64,000 bases of DNA, taken from assembly GCA_904846145.1 (NCBI GenBank), contig CAJGZL010000001.1:310001-374000 (forward strand). Direction: 5' to 3'. The notes under the pieces were generated by a model. That model did no database searches, had not been told where the DNA came from, and worked only from the letters and a program-made list of their open reading frames with translations. Positions 1-8,456 of this stretch are shown in pieces. Position 1 is the first letter of the stretch; every line of letters starts with the position of its first letter. Origin of the DNA: Psychrobacter immobilis. GTDB lineage: Bacteria; Pseudomonadota; Gammaproteobacteria; Pseudomonadales; Moraxellaceae. The position numbers were made by a program, and so were the translations under genes.

Positions 1-227
1 TTATCGCTAGAAGTGCGATAACAGAGATTCAGGCTGGCAAGCGTTCTAATAGCAAAGCGTTGTACTATTTATTCGAATTAGATAAACCGCTAAGTTTGAA
101 AGACAGTATCAATAAAGTGCCGCTTCGCAAATTCAAAGACGCGATGAAGCTGACAACTTTAGCGCATCTACAACGAGCAGACGAGTTTGATGACATTACA
201 CAGGTGTATCAAAGCGCTTTAGCGTAA
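1..227 (+). CDS. C-terminal fragment of an unidentified protein, possibly XRE-type HTH
   Basis: The reading frame is open from the left edge and ends at a TAA at 225-227, giving about 74 residues. The start lies outside the window. The first visible part (about IARSAITEIQAGKRSNSKAL) resembles the end of a helix-turn-helix of the XRE/Cro type, in which a Ser-x-Ile-x-x-Ile-x-x-Gly-Lys-Arg run follows the recognition helix. The remainder is charged and helical with no motif I recognise. No signal peptide or membrane segment is visible in this part. The regulator assignment is tentative because the N-terminus is missing. Confidence 0.5.
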   Translation, partial: IARSAITEIQAGKRSNSKALYYLFELDKPLSLKDSINKVPLRKFKDAMKLTTLAHLQRADEFDDITQVYQSALA

Positions 228-261
228 GTGTGACAAGACAATAGTGACCTAATGTTCGATA

Positions 262-528
262 TTAACAGGGTTCATAAGTGCACAGATTTTTCTCACTCTT
301 TGTGAGAGCGACTATCTTAATAGGAACAGCAAATGACCATGCCATACCCGCTGTGCAGTAAAAAACCCCATTATGAAAAGACACAATCCTCACTGTAAAG
401 TCATTATCATCATGACCCATCATAGCCTCTTCATCACTATTATCAGATACCGCGCACCATATCTTACTGGCACCTTTAGCGAGCATATCACGTGCCAAAT
501 CACTACCTTCAAAAATAGTATCATTCAT
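262..528 (-). CDS. Small hypothetical protein (88 aa)
   Basis: This 88-residue frame starts with ATG at 528 behind a strong GAGGAG ribosome-binding site at about 535-540, which supports a real gene. The protein is acidic in its first half and has a short hydrophobic patch near 'AGMAWSFAVPIKIVAL' that is too weak to call a membrane segment. Three cysteines are present. I do not recognise the family. It lies convergent to the partial gene at the left edge and about 35 bp from its stop. Function is unknown. Confidence 0.6.
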   Translation of the reverse strand: MNDTIFEGSDLARDMLAKGASKIWCAVSDNSDEEAMMGHDDNDFTVRIVSFHNGVFYCTAGMAWSFAVPIKIVALTKSEKNLCTYEPC

Positions 529-906
529 GACTATCTCCTCTAATTATATGATTTTTGTTCACTTAGTACCCTCTAAATCAGACGACTTACACTTAGTGTA
601 GCTATTTATTAAACGTTTGTAATGTGGCTTGCTTATGATTTATGATAGGCGGTATGATAAATGTGACAGATGACATAAATTCTTACGAATACTTAACTAA
701 TTTATATCTCCTTATCTACTAAAAATATTAAATCTTAATATGAGTAATTTTTAGCAGCATTGATAATGAATTGATAGCGTGATAGTAAAGAGTTTTAAAA
801 CATGCTTTGATATTTTAATGACAATAAAATATAGTCTTATACCTTTTACAGTAGGATAAGCAATATTAAGTTTGATAAATAGACTTTAAAGCTATAAGTT
901 AATATC
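529..906. other. AT-rich intergenic region with no recognised gene
   Basis: The stretch between the small hypothetical gene and the terminator at 907-963 is very AT-rich and has stop codons in all frames. It must hold the promoter of the minus-strand gene starting at 528. I see no convincing protein gene, RNA gene or repeat in it. Confidence 0.5.
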
Positions 907-963
907 ATCCATATAAAAACCCCGTGCTAGCAGCATAGGCCAGTACGGGGTTTTTATATGGAT
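907..963. terminator. Bidirectional rho-independent terminator
   Basis: Two perfect 19-bp arms (907-925 and 945-963) flank a 19-nt loop. The stem carries a CCCCGT/ACGGGG core with A-runs and T-runs on the outside, so it can act on both strands. It lies just after the stop of the exported protein gene read leftward from 1514. Confidence 0.8.
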
Positions 964-1028
964 ATAATCAGTTAAAAGGTAATCAAGCTTAACATAATAG
1001 TCATAACCTATTAGATAAAGCACCTTAA

Positions 1029-1514
1029 TTAGGACATATTATAAATGACCACATAGGGAATGCAAAAAGCCTTACTCTTTTTAATAGGTTTAAAACAGTA
1101 CAAAACATTATTCAAATCAGGGATAGGCTGATCATAATATTGAGCCATTCTAGTGGCAGATATGCGCTTAAAACTAGTCGCATCAATCATAATGACTTCT
1201 GCTGTGTTATCATTGATAGCGATAGTTTCTTGCAAATCATACATCTCTTCATTGTCACCAAATCGAAAAGTCGCACTGTTCACAGTTGACACAAGATTGC
1301 CATTACTAGTAGTAAAGTTTAGTTGTTGAACGCTGTAAACCATACTTGAGCCTATGGCACCTTCAAAACTACAGTCGATCTGCTTAAGCAATTGCTTATC
1401 TGATAAAGATACGATACTGCAAGAAGTATTTCCTGACACTTCACTGACCATAGCGACCGCGTTGCCAGAGAGCAACATCAATGACAAGAGCATCAATGCA
1501 GTTTTAGTAGCCAT
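1029..1514 (-). CDS. Exported hypothetical protein (161 aa)
   Basis: The protein starts with a clear Sec signal peptide: Lys4, then a Leu/Met-rich core, then a likely cleavage after 'GNAVA' near residue 21. The ATG at 1514 follows a GAGGAG ribosome-binding site. The mature part of about 140 residues is beta-rich in appearance and has four cysteines, two in the N-terminal third (around 32 and 48) and two near the C-terminus (around 140 and 151), which could form disulfides in the periplasm. I recognise no domain. It is a single-gene unit with a strong terminator downstream at 907-963. Function is unknown. Confidence 0.7.
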   Translation of the reverse strand: MATKTALMLLSLMLLSGNAVAMVSEVSGNTSCSIVSLSDKQLLKQIDCSFEGAIGSSMVYSVQQLNFTTSNGNLVSTVNSATFRFGDNEEMYDLQETIAINDNTAEVIMIDATSFKRISATRMAQYYDQPIPDLNNVLYCFKPIKKSKAFCIPYVVIYNMS

Positions 1515-1629
1515 ATTAATGACTCCTCAATTACAAGTGATTGAGCTTAGCGCTTATATTGATAATACGCTTATTTAAGCTTTAAATCTATACCATAGCG
1601 ATTAAAAGTCATCTATTATAAATCTTGGC

Positions 1630-2376
1630 CTACACTTTGTTAGCGCTAATCCAACTTTGCATCTGCTCAATCTCTGGCTGCTGAGCATCGATAATCTCTT
1701 GCGCCAGCTTACGCATCTCTGCATCTTTGCCATATTTTAGCTGCACCTCTGCCATATCGACTGCGCCAATATGATGGGGTAGCATGCCACGAGCAAAGGC
1801 CATATCAGGATTAGGATCGGCAATACCGAGCATCATCTCGTCATGCATCGCATCCATGCCTTGTGCGTAGGCTTGCTGCATCACTTCAGTATCGGCAGTA
1901 GGTTCGCTAGTATCAGGATGACTCGCTAGCCACGTTTGCATCTGCTCCATCTCAGCCTTTTGCGCATCAATGATATCTTGTGCCAGCTTGAGCATTTCTG
2001 CATCCGTACCGTATTCTAGCTGTACTTTTGCCATATCGACTGCACCGATATGATGACCGAGCATCCCTTGGGCAAAGGCGGTATCAGGATCGTTATAGCT
2101 CATGCCTTTCATCATCTCTTCATGCATCGTGGTCATTGAGGCGGTATAGTCTTTGAGCATAGCGCTCATATTAGCGTCATCTGTAGGCATCGTACTCATG
2201 CCCATATTACTCATATCGTGACCGGCATGCGGATCTACAGCGCTAGTTTCGGTTATGACATCTCCCTCTTCTATTGGTGCCACCGTGTCGTTAGTAGGCT
2301 GGCAAGCACTAATTAATAAAGCCGTACTAATACTGATTGCAATAGTCGTTAGACGAGAAGGAGTATTGGGTTTCAT
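1630..2376 (-). CDS. Lipoprotein with two DUF305 domains
   Basis: A lipoprotein signal peptide ends in the lipobox LISAC, with Cys25 as the predicted lipidated residue. After a His/Met-rich linker (about 48-63) there are two copies of a DUF305 domain, at about 79-152 and 173-244, offset by 94 residues. Each carries the family signature with paired histidines (GHHIGAVDMA in the first, PHHIGAVDMA in the second) followed by a 'AQ-II-AQ--EI/EM-QM' helix. DUF305 proteins are ferritin-like four-helix proteins often found beside copper or silver resistance genes. The Met/His-rich linker fits metal binding. It is the last gene of a set with a membrane DUF305 protein and a DUF411 protein. The metal role is inferred from context. 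Confidence 0.85.
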   Translation of the reverse strand: MKPNTPSRLTTIAISISTALLISACQPTNDTVAPIEEGDVITETSAVDPHAGHDMSNMGMSTMPTDDANMSAMLKDYTASMTTMHEEMMKGMSYNDPDTAFAQGMLGHHIGAVDMAKVQLEYGTDAEMLKLAQDIIDAQKAEMEQMQTWLASHPDTSEPTADTEVMQQAYAQGMDAMHDEMMLGIADPNPDMAFARGMLPHHIGAVDMAEVQLKYGKDAEMRKLAQEIIDAQQPEIEQMQSWISANKV

Positions 2377-2496
2377 AATTTATCCTTATTATTAAATCTT
2401 TTGGTAATGTATATTTAACGTATTAAAACGCAATGAATAATAAAATAAAAAGGCAAATCATTTAAGATTCACCTCTTGGCGGGTTATAAGATTGGT

Positions 2497-2973
2497 TTAT
2501 TTTAGTTCCGCAACCAGAGTCTCCATCTCAGCGATTTCTCTCTTTTGTGCCTCGATAATGCCGTCAGCTAATTCTCTAACTCTTGGGTCTTCGATATCAG
2601 CACGGGTACTAGTCAAAATAGCAATAGAATGATGCGGGATCATCGCTTGCATCCAATCCACTTGATCAACGGTTGCTTGCGATCTAACGCCCCACAGTCC
2701 AACGGCAAATAACACGACGCTGACGCCATAAATCATTAGATTTACTTTGGTCTTTTTATACATATTACCCATAAAGGCTAGCATGATAATAGCCATCACA
2801 GCGCCCATGTATAGCGCCATATAAGCGCGGGTCTCACTGAAATAGACGTGATCGAGCTTATAAGTATTAAAATACATCATAATAAACATGACGACTGTCG
2901 AGGTGACAATCATCAGGGTAAATTTAAGATATGGGTTCATCTGTTGTTGCTTATTGTGGTTCATATTATTCAC
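2497..2973 (-). CDS. Membrane-anchored DUF305 protein
   Basis: The 158-residue protein has three predicted transmembrane helices (about 15-36, 48-68 and 77-97) followed by a C-terminal DUF305-like segment (about 106-155). The segment carries the signature MIPHHSIAI and the terminal helix 'DGIIEAQKREIAEMETL'. The paired histidines match the DUF305 motif also seen in the downstream lipoprotein. The N-terminus is rich in Asn, His, Gln and Met, which may also bind metal. It lies 41 bp after the DUF411 gene and 120 bp before the double-DUF305 lipoprotein gene, so the three are probably co-transcribed. The role in copper or other metal handling at the inner membrane is inferred from context. Confidence 0.82.
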   Translation of the reverse strand: MNNMNHNKQQQMNPYLKFTLMIVTSTVVMFIMMYFNTYKLDHVYFSETRAYMALYMGAVMAIIMLAFMGNMYKKTKVNLMIYGVSVVLFAVGLWGVRSQATVDQVDWMQAMIPHHSIAILTSTRADIEDPRVRELADGIIEAQKREIAEMETLVAELK

Positions 2974-3014
2974 GTTGTGACCTAACGGTTGATCTGATAG
3001 AAAAACGTTTATCG

Positions 3015-3617
3015 CTATAGCTGCTGCTGAGGAGAGTCAATACTGGCATAGATCTCACTACTACCATCTTTATTAATTTGCATGATTTGATACGGATCAA
3101 ACTTATCTTGATATTCCATACCTGGGCTACCCATAGGCATGCCAGGCACGGCAAGCCCTGCCGCTTGGACAGGTGGATTGGCTAAGAACTGCGCCATATA
3201 TTTGGCAGGGACATGACCTTCAAACACATAGCCATCAGTGGTGACCGCAGTATGACAAGATTGCATATTATCAGGTACGCCGTAACGCTGTTTAACTTCA
3301 GCTAAGTCCGTAATATCATGCGCCGTTGCGCTCATGCCATTGTCTTCAGTATGGCTTATCCACTCTTTACAGCAGCCGCAATTAGCATCTTTGTAGACTG
3401 TCGCGGAGACGTTTTTGAGCAAGTCTGGGTTAGTAACTGGGGTAATTGGCGCAACTGAGCTTGCGCTTGATACAGATTCTGCCTTAGAAGTATCAGTCAC
3501 CTCTAGCGTATCCGTTTGAGCGCAAGCGGCTAATGTCGCGCTTAACATGACTAAAATAGCAGCGGCAGATAATTGACTAGGTTTTAAAAAATAAAATAGA
3601 GGGTGATAACTTTTCAT
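3015..3617 (-). CDS. DUF411 metal-binding lipoprotein
   Basis: A lipoprotein signal ends in LAAC (Cys32). The mature protein contains a DUF411 domain from about residue 70, with the signature 'DANCGCCKEW' (Cys80, Cys82, Cys83), then 'SCHTA' (Cys121, His122) and 'GHVPA' (His135). The C-terminal stretch 'AVPGMPMGSPGMEY' adds Met160, Met162 and Met167. DUF411 proteins are small periplasmic proteins repeatedly found in copper and silver resistance loci, with a thioredoxin-like arrangement of cysteines. The ATG at 3617 has an AGGA ribosome-binding site about 9 nt upstream. It is the first gene of the DUF411-DUF305-DUF305 set. No copper-responsive regulator gene or CueR-like operator is recognisable next to it. 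Confidence 0.85.
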   Translation of the reverse strand: MKSYHPLFYFLKPSQLSAAAILVMLSATLAACAQTDTLEVTDTSKAESVSSASSVAPITPVTNPDLLKNVSATVYKDANCGCCKEWISHTEDNGMSATAHDITDLAEVKQRYGVPDNMQSCHTAVTTDGYVFEGHVPAKYMAQFLANPPVQAAGLAVPGMPMGSPGMEYQDKFDPYQIMQINKDGSSEIYASIDSPQQQL

Positions 3618-3770
3618 AAATACATCCTATGACACTATCTTTTAGTTTAGACAGCTAGCCCTGATTAATAGCTATGCGCTATCTCCCCTATTTTATAGAA
3701 TTAATATGAATAGTTAAGTCCCTTTAGGTAACGGTTTATTAATAGTAACTTCAATAAATTTGCTAAGCGC

Positions 3771-4106
3771 TTATAGCTGTAGTTGTTGCCAGACCACTAT
3801 TAAAATAGCAGCGGCGACTAGCCAGCCTACCACGCCTAACATCAACGCCTTAAATAGGCCAATATGACTAAAGCTAAAGAAGACGATCAAGGTATAAACA
3901 AGATGCGGAATGACACCTAACATGCTAAATATTAATGCCACTCTAAAGTCAGCAGCGCTACGCTGAGTGCCAACGATAAAGTGGCTGATCAAGGTAAAGG
4001 TTGGGAATAGCGGCGCAAGAGCTGCTAGGTAGAAAAACCGTGTTTTGGCAAATAGTTGAATAACCAATACCATTAAGGCGCCAATAAGCATTTTTAACCA
4101 GATCAT
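3771..4106 (-). CDS. glpM: GlpM family inner-membrane protein
   Basis: This 111-residue protein is almost entirely hydrophobic, with four predicted transmembrane helices. Its length and its 'ALAPLFPTFTLISHFIVG' segment match the GlpM family of small membrane proteins. In Pseudomonas aeruginosa glpM is linked to the glycerol-3-phosphate regulon and to alginate production, but the biochemical role is not established. No glp gene lies nearby. It follows the DUF3726-like gene by 46 bp on the same strand, so it may be read through from the catabolic operon upstream, although it does not obviously belong to that pathway. Confidence 0.75.
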   Translation of the reverse strand: MIWLKMLIGALMVLVIQLFAKTRFFYLAALAPLFPTFTLISHFIVGTQRSAADFRVALIFSMLGVIPHLVYTLIVFFSFSHIGLFKALMLGVVGWLVAAAILIVVWQQLQL

Positions 4107-4152
4107 AAATGTGATCTCTCGTTATACAAAAGCAAAATTATACCTTAAATAC

Positions 4153-4893
4153 TTATACCCCACCTGCCCCTTTACTAGAGACTTCGCTGTTTTCAACCAG
4201 TATGGCCATAGCGGTTTTTTTGAGGATACTCCACTGCTCATCGTCCACATAAATGCCCTCTTTCCAAGCACGGTTATGAGTAGCAAATAGCTCATCTGTC
4301 GATATTTTGCGATCAAAGTGCTGAATCTCATTTTCGATGTCGAAGTTAGAAGTCGATAATTCAATGACAATATCTTGCTTTTCGCCAGCTTTTTTCTCAT
4401 GGGCCGCCTGAGGCTTATCAAAGAAATACAAATCAGGGTAAACGAAACCTTGATTCAGGGTGAATAAAGTATGTCTAGGCGCTGTGCCATTATCCCAACG
4501 CGCCAAGCAAGCAATGCCCTTTGATGCTAAGCTTACCAATTCGCTATAGGCTAACCAGCGGTTATGAGCGTTATATAAAGTAATCTTGTAATGCTCAAGA
4601 TCACCCATTTTTTCCAGCGCATAATCTATTATTGAGGGCAGGTGACAGACTATACTGCTGTTATGCAGATCTAAACCGATCTCGTCTGCGCTTTGATGGA
4701 CTATATCGATAGCGATATCTCGCCCTATTAAGATATAAGGGCTGGCACCATTAAACTGTCGCACTCCGTCTAGCCCTGCCATCTGTAATTCTGCAACCAT
4801 CGTAGCGATCAGATCGGCCTCGCCTACTTCTCGATGCATCCCTGAAAAGGCTTTGTATACGGTGGTGATAATCTCATTACGCGATACAATCAT
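4153..4893 (-). CDS. Conserved protein, probably DUF3726-like (246 aa)
   Basis: This is a soluble protein without signal peptide or membrane segments. The N-terminus (about 'VSRNEIITTVYKAFSG') resembles the start of DUF3726 proteins, which open with an Ile-Val-Ser-x-Asn-Glu-Ile run and a helical 'AARWL'-like segment. I base this on memory of the family. The ATG at 4893 lies just after the TAA of the 587-residue gene (4897-4899), and its GAGG ribosome-binding site lies inside that upstream gene, so the two are tightly co-translated. This pairing suggests the products work together. Both lie at the end of an operon with RidA, aldehyde dehydrogenase, an M19 protein and a BCCT transporter. No catalytic motif is visible and function is unknown. 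Confidence 0.7.
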   Translation of the reverse strand: MIVSRNEIITTVYKAFSGMHREVGEADLIATMVAELQMAGLDGVRQFNGASPYILIGRDIAIDIVHQSADEIGLDLHNSSIVCHLPSIIDYALEKMGDLEHYKITLYNAHNRWLAYSELVSLASKGIACLARWDNGTAPRHTLFTLNQGFVYPDLYFFDKPQAAHEKKAGEKQDIVIELSTSNFDIENEIQHFDRKISTDELFATHNRAWKEGIYVDDEQWSILKKTAMAILVENSEVSSKGAGGV

Positions 4894-4896
4894 GTC

Positions 4897-6660
4897 TTAA
4901 TCCTCTACTTGCAGTACTACTGGCGTGTCAGTCTCATCAATCCTCGGCAGCTCATCTACTTTTGGCAGCTCATCTATTTTTGGTAACAGGGGAAACAGCC
5001 ATTCGTCACTGTCTACCTCATTATATAGTGGTGCACCTTGGAACAGCGTCACTCGTACCCAGCGATCGGATCTTGGATCAAATTTAGTCGCGCCAAACAT
5101 CGATAACTTACAACGTAATAGCTGAATCGGCAGCGTGTCTTTGTGCAGCACATTCATCTGAATATCACCCATTTGCTTTTGGCTCATCGTCCAGACTCGC
5201 CGAGCAATGGAGCGATATTTAGGTTTGGTTAGTATAAATTCCGAAATAAGTTGCTGACTATCTGCCTGCTGTAGCGCTGAATATAAGCCATTAGCCTGCC
5301 GCGCTATATCTAACGATAGCTCGCGATTATCCCCTTGCTCTTGTCCGCGTACACCCATGCGCGGCTCTTCTTTATCGATAGAGCGATACCAAAACCAATA
5401 ACGGTTATCAGGCTCATTAAAGTCAGTGTTAATCGCCCATTGGTAGCGCGCCTCTAATACCGCTCGCAAATCGGCTACGGTTTTATTTTTGGGCAGTGCT
5501 AAGGTTTCATCGGCATTGACCTTTTCTTGAAAGCCATCAACCCGCTCAGGATAAAGCTCCATTAGGCACGAGATAATCACTTCTTGGCTCTCAAAACTTA
5601 ATTGATCATGAGCTTGTAAGAATTGCGCCCATGTCTTGTAGGTTTTACTGGTTGCGTCTAACTCCTTTTGTAGCGCGGTCAGCTCTGTAACAACGGTTTC
5701 ATTCAGCTTAACTTGTTGCTCATTGATGGTGACAATCTCAGTAAAATGCTGAATAGCACGAGTCAGCAAACGATCTAGATAAGCTACCTTTATAGGCTCA
5801 ATCGTGCAGACCAATACTGATTGTAATGCCTCCTCACGCGTGGTCAGCCATTGATCAACGATACAAGGATGATTAATCAAATACGGTGCCATACCCAGAC
5901 CCGTCGCGTTACCTATGCCTAAATAGCGCTTAATCTCTAGGTGTAGAGCGACAGCCTTTTCACCGCCCTTCTGCTTAGCCAAGTAATCTACCCAGTTGAG
6001 ACTAAATTCACGTAGCAAGTACACTGCGCACATCTGCGCTCGAAACGACTGATCGAAGTCTTGGCTATGATCAAGCGGCTTAAAGTCATAGATACCAAAC
6101 TTACCATTACCATAGACGGCAGTGGTGCGCAGGATATAGCCGACTTGTGCTAGCACCTCCAGATCAGGTTGGCGGCCATTAGCTAAGGATGAGACAATAT
6201 GATCAAATACCCGCACGCTTTTATTCGCCCGTGCTAGCACCATCACCATATTTGAGTTACGACCCGCTTCTTGTAGCGGCACGTTGGCTTTTAGATTATC
6301 GAGTAGCTCTTGACCAATCTCACCGTAGACTAGCCCAAAGGTGACATCCCATTTCTCTGCTATTACTCTATCGTTACGCTCATCATCCGCCAGCTCATTA
6401 CAGAATACTACTAAGTTATAAATATGCTCAGGCGTTGTTAGCCGATAGATAACCTGCCCATAGCCCTGACTATCTAAGTCCCAAAGATGCGTGCTTAGTA
6501 TCCATTTTTCCCTATCGATCTTACGTAGTAAAGTACGTACAAAGCTAATGCGCGTCTGATGCATGGCACCTAAGCGCTCAGCATTCATAACCACATTGGA
6601 GTGGCGTAAAGGCAATGCTGCTACGTTAACGTTTTCATTGTTTGCGTGGACCATATTCAC
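4897..6660 (-). CDS. Unidentified 587-aa soluble protein of the catabolic operon
   Basis: I do not recognise this family. The protein has no signal peptide or transmembrane segment and looks like a mixed alpha/beta cytoplasmic enzyme or structural subunit. A charged helical segment at about 300-350 may be coiled coil. The C-terminus ends in a short proline-containing repeat of the form LP-x-x-D-E-LP (about residues 560-578). The start is GTG at 6660, chosen because a strong AAGGAG ribosome-binding site lies 7-8 nt upstream; an ATG two codons later is possible. The gene lies 97 bp after the BCCT transporter gene and 3 bp before the DUF3726-like gene. Its size and fixed place in a catabolic operon make it a candidate for an uncharacterised ring-opening, demethylating or hydrolytic enzyme, but this is inference only. 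Confidence 0.72.
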   Translation of the reverse strand: MNMVHANNENVNVAALPLRHSNVVMNAERLGAMHQTRISFVRTLLRKIDREKWILSTHLWDLDSQGYGQVIYRLTTPEHIYNLVVFCNELADDERNDRVIAEKWDVTFGLVYGEIGQELLDNLKANVPLQEAGRNSNMVMVLARANKSVRVFDHIVSSLANGRQPDLEVLAQVGYILRTTAVYGNGKFGIYDFKPLDHSQDFDQSFRAQMCAVYLLREFSLNWVDYLAKQKGGEKAVALHLEIKRYLGIGNATGLGMAPYLINHPCIVDQWLTTREEALQSVLVCTIEPIKVAYLDRLLTRAIQHFTEIVTINEQQVKLNETVVTELTALQKELDATSKTYKTWAQFLQAHDQLSFESQEVIISCLMELYPERVDGFQEKVNADETLALPKNKTVADLRAVLEARYQWAINTDFNEPDNRYWFWYRSIDKEEPRMGVRGQEQGDNRELSLDIARQANGLYSALQQADSQQLISEFILTKPKYRSIARRVWTMSQKQMGDIQMNVLHKDTLPIQLLRCKLSMFGATKFDPRSDRWVRVTLFQGAPLYNEVDSDEWLFPLLPKIDELPKVDELPRIDETDTPVVLQVED

Positions 6661-6757
6661 AATCCCACTCCTTTATATAGGGGGTTAAGCCAGCATGGTA
6701 TCTTTTAAATTACCAATGCCAGCTTATTTTTTATGCTTTCAAACTAAAAGTAAACCT

Positions 6758-8413
6758 CTATTCTTTTGACTCAACAGTATTAGTTTTTGTCAAACTTTCC
6801 TCAGCGATGCGGTGTTCGGTCTCTACCCGATTAGGGCGATAAAGATCTTGGTCGCGTGCCATTTGCTGAGCAATTTGTGGTCCATTCCATAGCGATGGCA
6901 GTAAAATAAAAGACACAGGCACTGCGGTAATCACAATAAACGATTGCAAAGCCGTCACACCACCTGAACCAAGTGAGATTAAAACGATAGCGGTTACACC
7001 CATCATGACGCCCCAAAAGGTACGAATCATAGCATTTGGCTCGCGCTCACCGCTGATCACCACACTGATGGTATAAGTCATCGAGTCACCTGTCGTGACG
7101 ATAAAAACGGTGGTCAAAATCAAAAATAGTATTGAAACAATCAAAGGAAAAGGTAATGACTGCGTAACGGCAAGCAAAGCACCAGGTAAATTAAAGCCTT
7201 CAAATGCGCTACTGACAACACCAGGATTGGCAATCTCAAACGCGAGACCTGAACCACCGACTACCGTAAACCAAAAACAAGTTACTAGTGGTGCAATAAT
7301 GCAAACCGTCGTAATCAACTGGCGAATCGTACGACCGCGCGAGATACGGGCAATAAAGATGGCCATCATCGGGCCATAACCTAAGAACCAGCCCCAAAAG
7401 AATACTGTCCAACCCCCAAGCCAGCCTTCATCACCGCGGAAAGTCGCCATCGGAATGAAGTTATCGACCATCGTGCCGACACCTTGGATATAACCGTTAA
7501 CGATAAAGCTAGTCGGGCCAAATATTAGAATAAATATCATCAGCGCTACGGCTAAAATAACGTTAAAACGGCTTAGCAACTGCATACCACGGGCAAGACC
7601 ACTAATGGCTGAAATGGTATAGAGCGCAATGGCAAAGACGATAATAATAAGCTGGGTGATAAAAGTATCAGGAATACCGAATAGCTCATTTAAGGCGTAG
7701 CTGGTTTGCAATCCCAAAAACCCAATCGGCCCAATCGTACCAGCCGCTACCGCGACGATGCAGCACGCATCGACAATCGCGCCAAACTGCCCTGTGAGTA
7801 CCCGCTCACCAAATACAGGATATAACAGCGTACGCGGCTTGAGCGGTAAGCCTTTGTCATAATGTAGATGCATCACGACGATAGCGGTCAAGCTACCGAC
7901 AATCGACCACGCTAAAAACCCCCAATGCATAAAAGATTGCGACAAGGCATTAACAGCGCGTTGTTGTAGATCTGGTGCCTCCCCATATAAAGGTGGCGCT
8001 GAAACAAAGTGAGCGATAGGTTCTGCCGCCGCCCAAAACACCCCACCACCAGCGAGTAGCGTACAAAACAAGATAGCCATCCACTTAAAGTTATCCATCT
8101 CAGGCACAGGTAGATTACCTAAGATAACGCGGCCTGTACGACCAGCGCCAACGGCTAGCGCGATAACAAAAGTCGCTAACAGTAGAATTTGCCAAAAAGG
8201 CCCAAAGACACTAGCTGACCAAGTAAATGCTGTATTAACGATTACGGCTAATTGCTCTTCGGCAAAGAGCGCCATAAGCACAAAAGCAATAATAAAACCA
8301 CCGCTATACCAAAACGCGGGGTTTTTAAGCCCTAAAGTATCAGTATTTTCCTCTAATGGAGTAGCAGTTGAGCCTCCTAGCTCGTCTTGAGTAAGTCCTT
8401 TTCGATCAGCCAT
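6758..8413 (-). CDS. BCCT family transporter with altered substrate box
   Basis: The 551-residue protein has about 12 transmembrane helices and the BCCT signature 'IARISRGRTIRQ' (about 354-365), so it belongs to the betaine/carnitine/choline transporter family of the inner membrane. The N-terminal 30 residues are cytosolic. In TM4 the sequence HWGFLAWSIV (163-172) keeps two of the aromatic positions known from BetP but has Val where BetP has Tyr197. In TM8 the stretch WFLGYGP (342-348) replaces the usual WWISW: the second Trp is Phe and the third is Tyr. The unwound TM3 segment reads AGGGVFW rather than GMGIGL. These changes argue against simple glycine betaine transport. The ATG at 8413 has an AAAGGAAG ribosome-binding site. 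It lies inside an operon with catabolic enzymes, which points to uptake of a nutrient rather than osmoprotection. Confidence 0.9.
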   Translation of the reverse strand: MADRKGLTQDELGGSTATPLEENTDTLGLKNPAFWYSGGFIIAFVLMALFAEEQLAVIVNTAFTWSASVFGPFWQILLLATFVIALAVGAGRTGRVILGNLPVPEMDNFKWMAILFCTLLAGGGVFWAAAEPIAHFVSAPPLYGEAPDLQQRAVNALSQSFMHWGFLAWSIVGSLTAIVVMHLHYDKGLPLKPRTLLYPVFGERVLTGQFGAIVDACCIVAVAAGTIGPIGFLGLQTSYALNELFGIPDTFITQLIIIVFAIALYTISAISGLARGMQLLSRFNVILAVALMIFILIFGPTSFIVNGYIQGVGTMVDNFIPMATFRGDEGWLGGWTVFFWGWFLGYGPMMAIFIARISRGRTIRQLITTVCIIAPLVTCFWFTVVGGSGLAFEIANPGVVSSAFEGFNLPGALLAVTQSLPFPLIVSILFLILTTVFIVTTGDSMTYTISVVISGEREPNAMIRTFWGVMMGVTAIVLISLGSGGVTALQSFIVITAVPVSFILLPSLWNGPQIAQQMARDQDLYRPNRVETEHRIAEESLTKTNTVESKE

Positions 8414-8456
8414 GGCTTGGCTTCCTTTAGTGATTATGCGTTAAGTTAAATAAAAT

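Noticed and set aside
541..900. Possible small RNA in the AT-rich gap before the exported protein gene
   Set aside because: I see no promoter, stem or terminator that would define one, apart from the terminator at 907-963 that serves the neighbouring gene.
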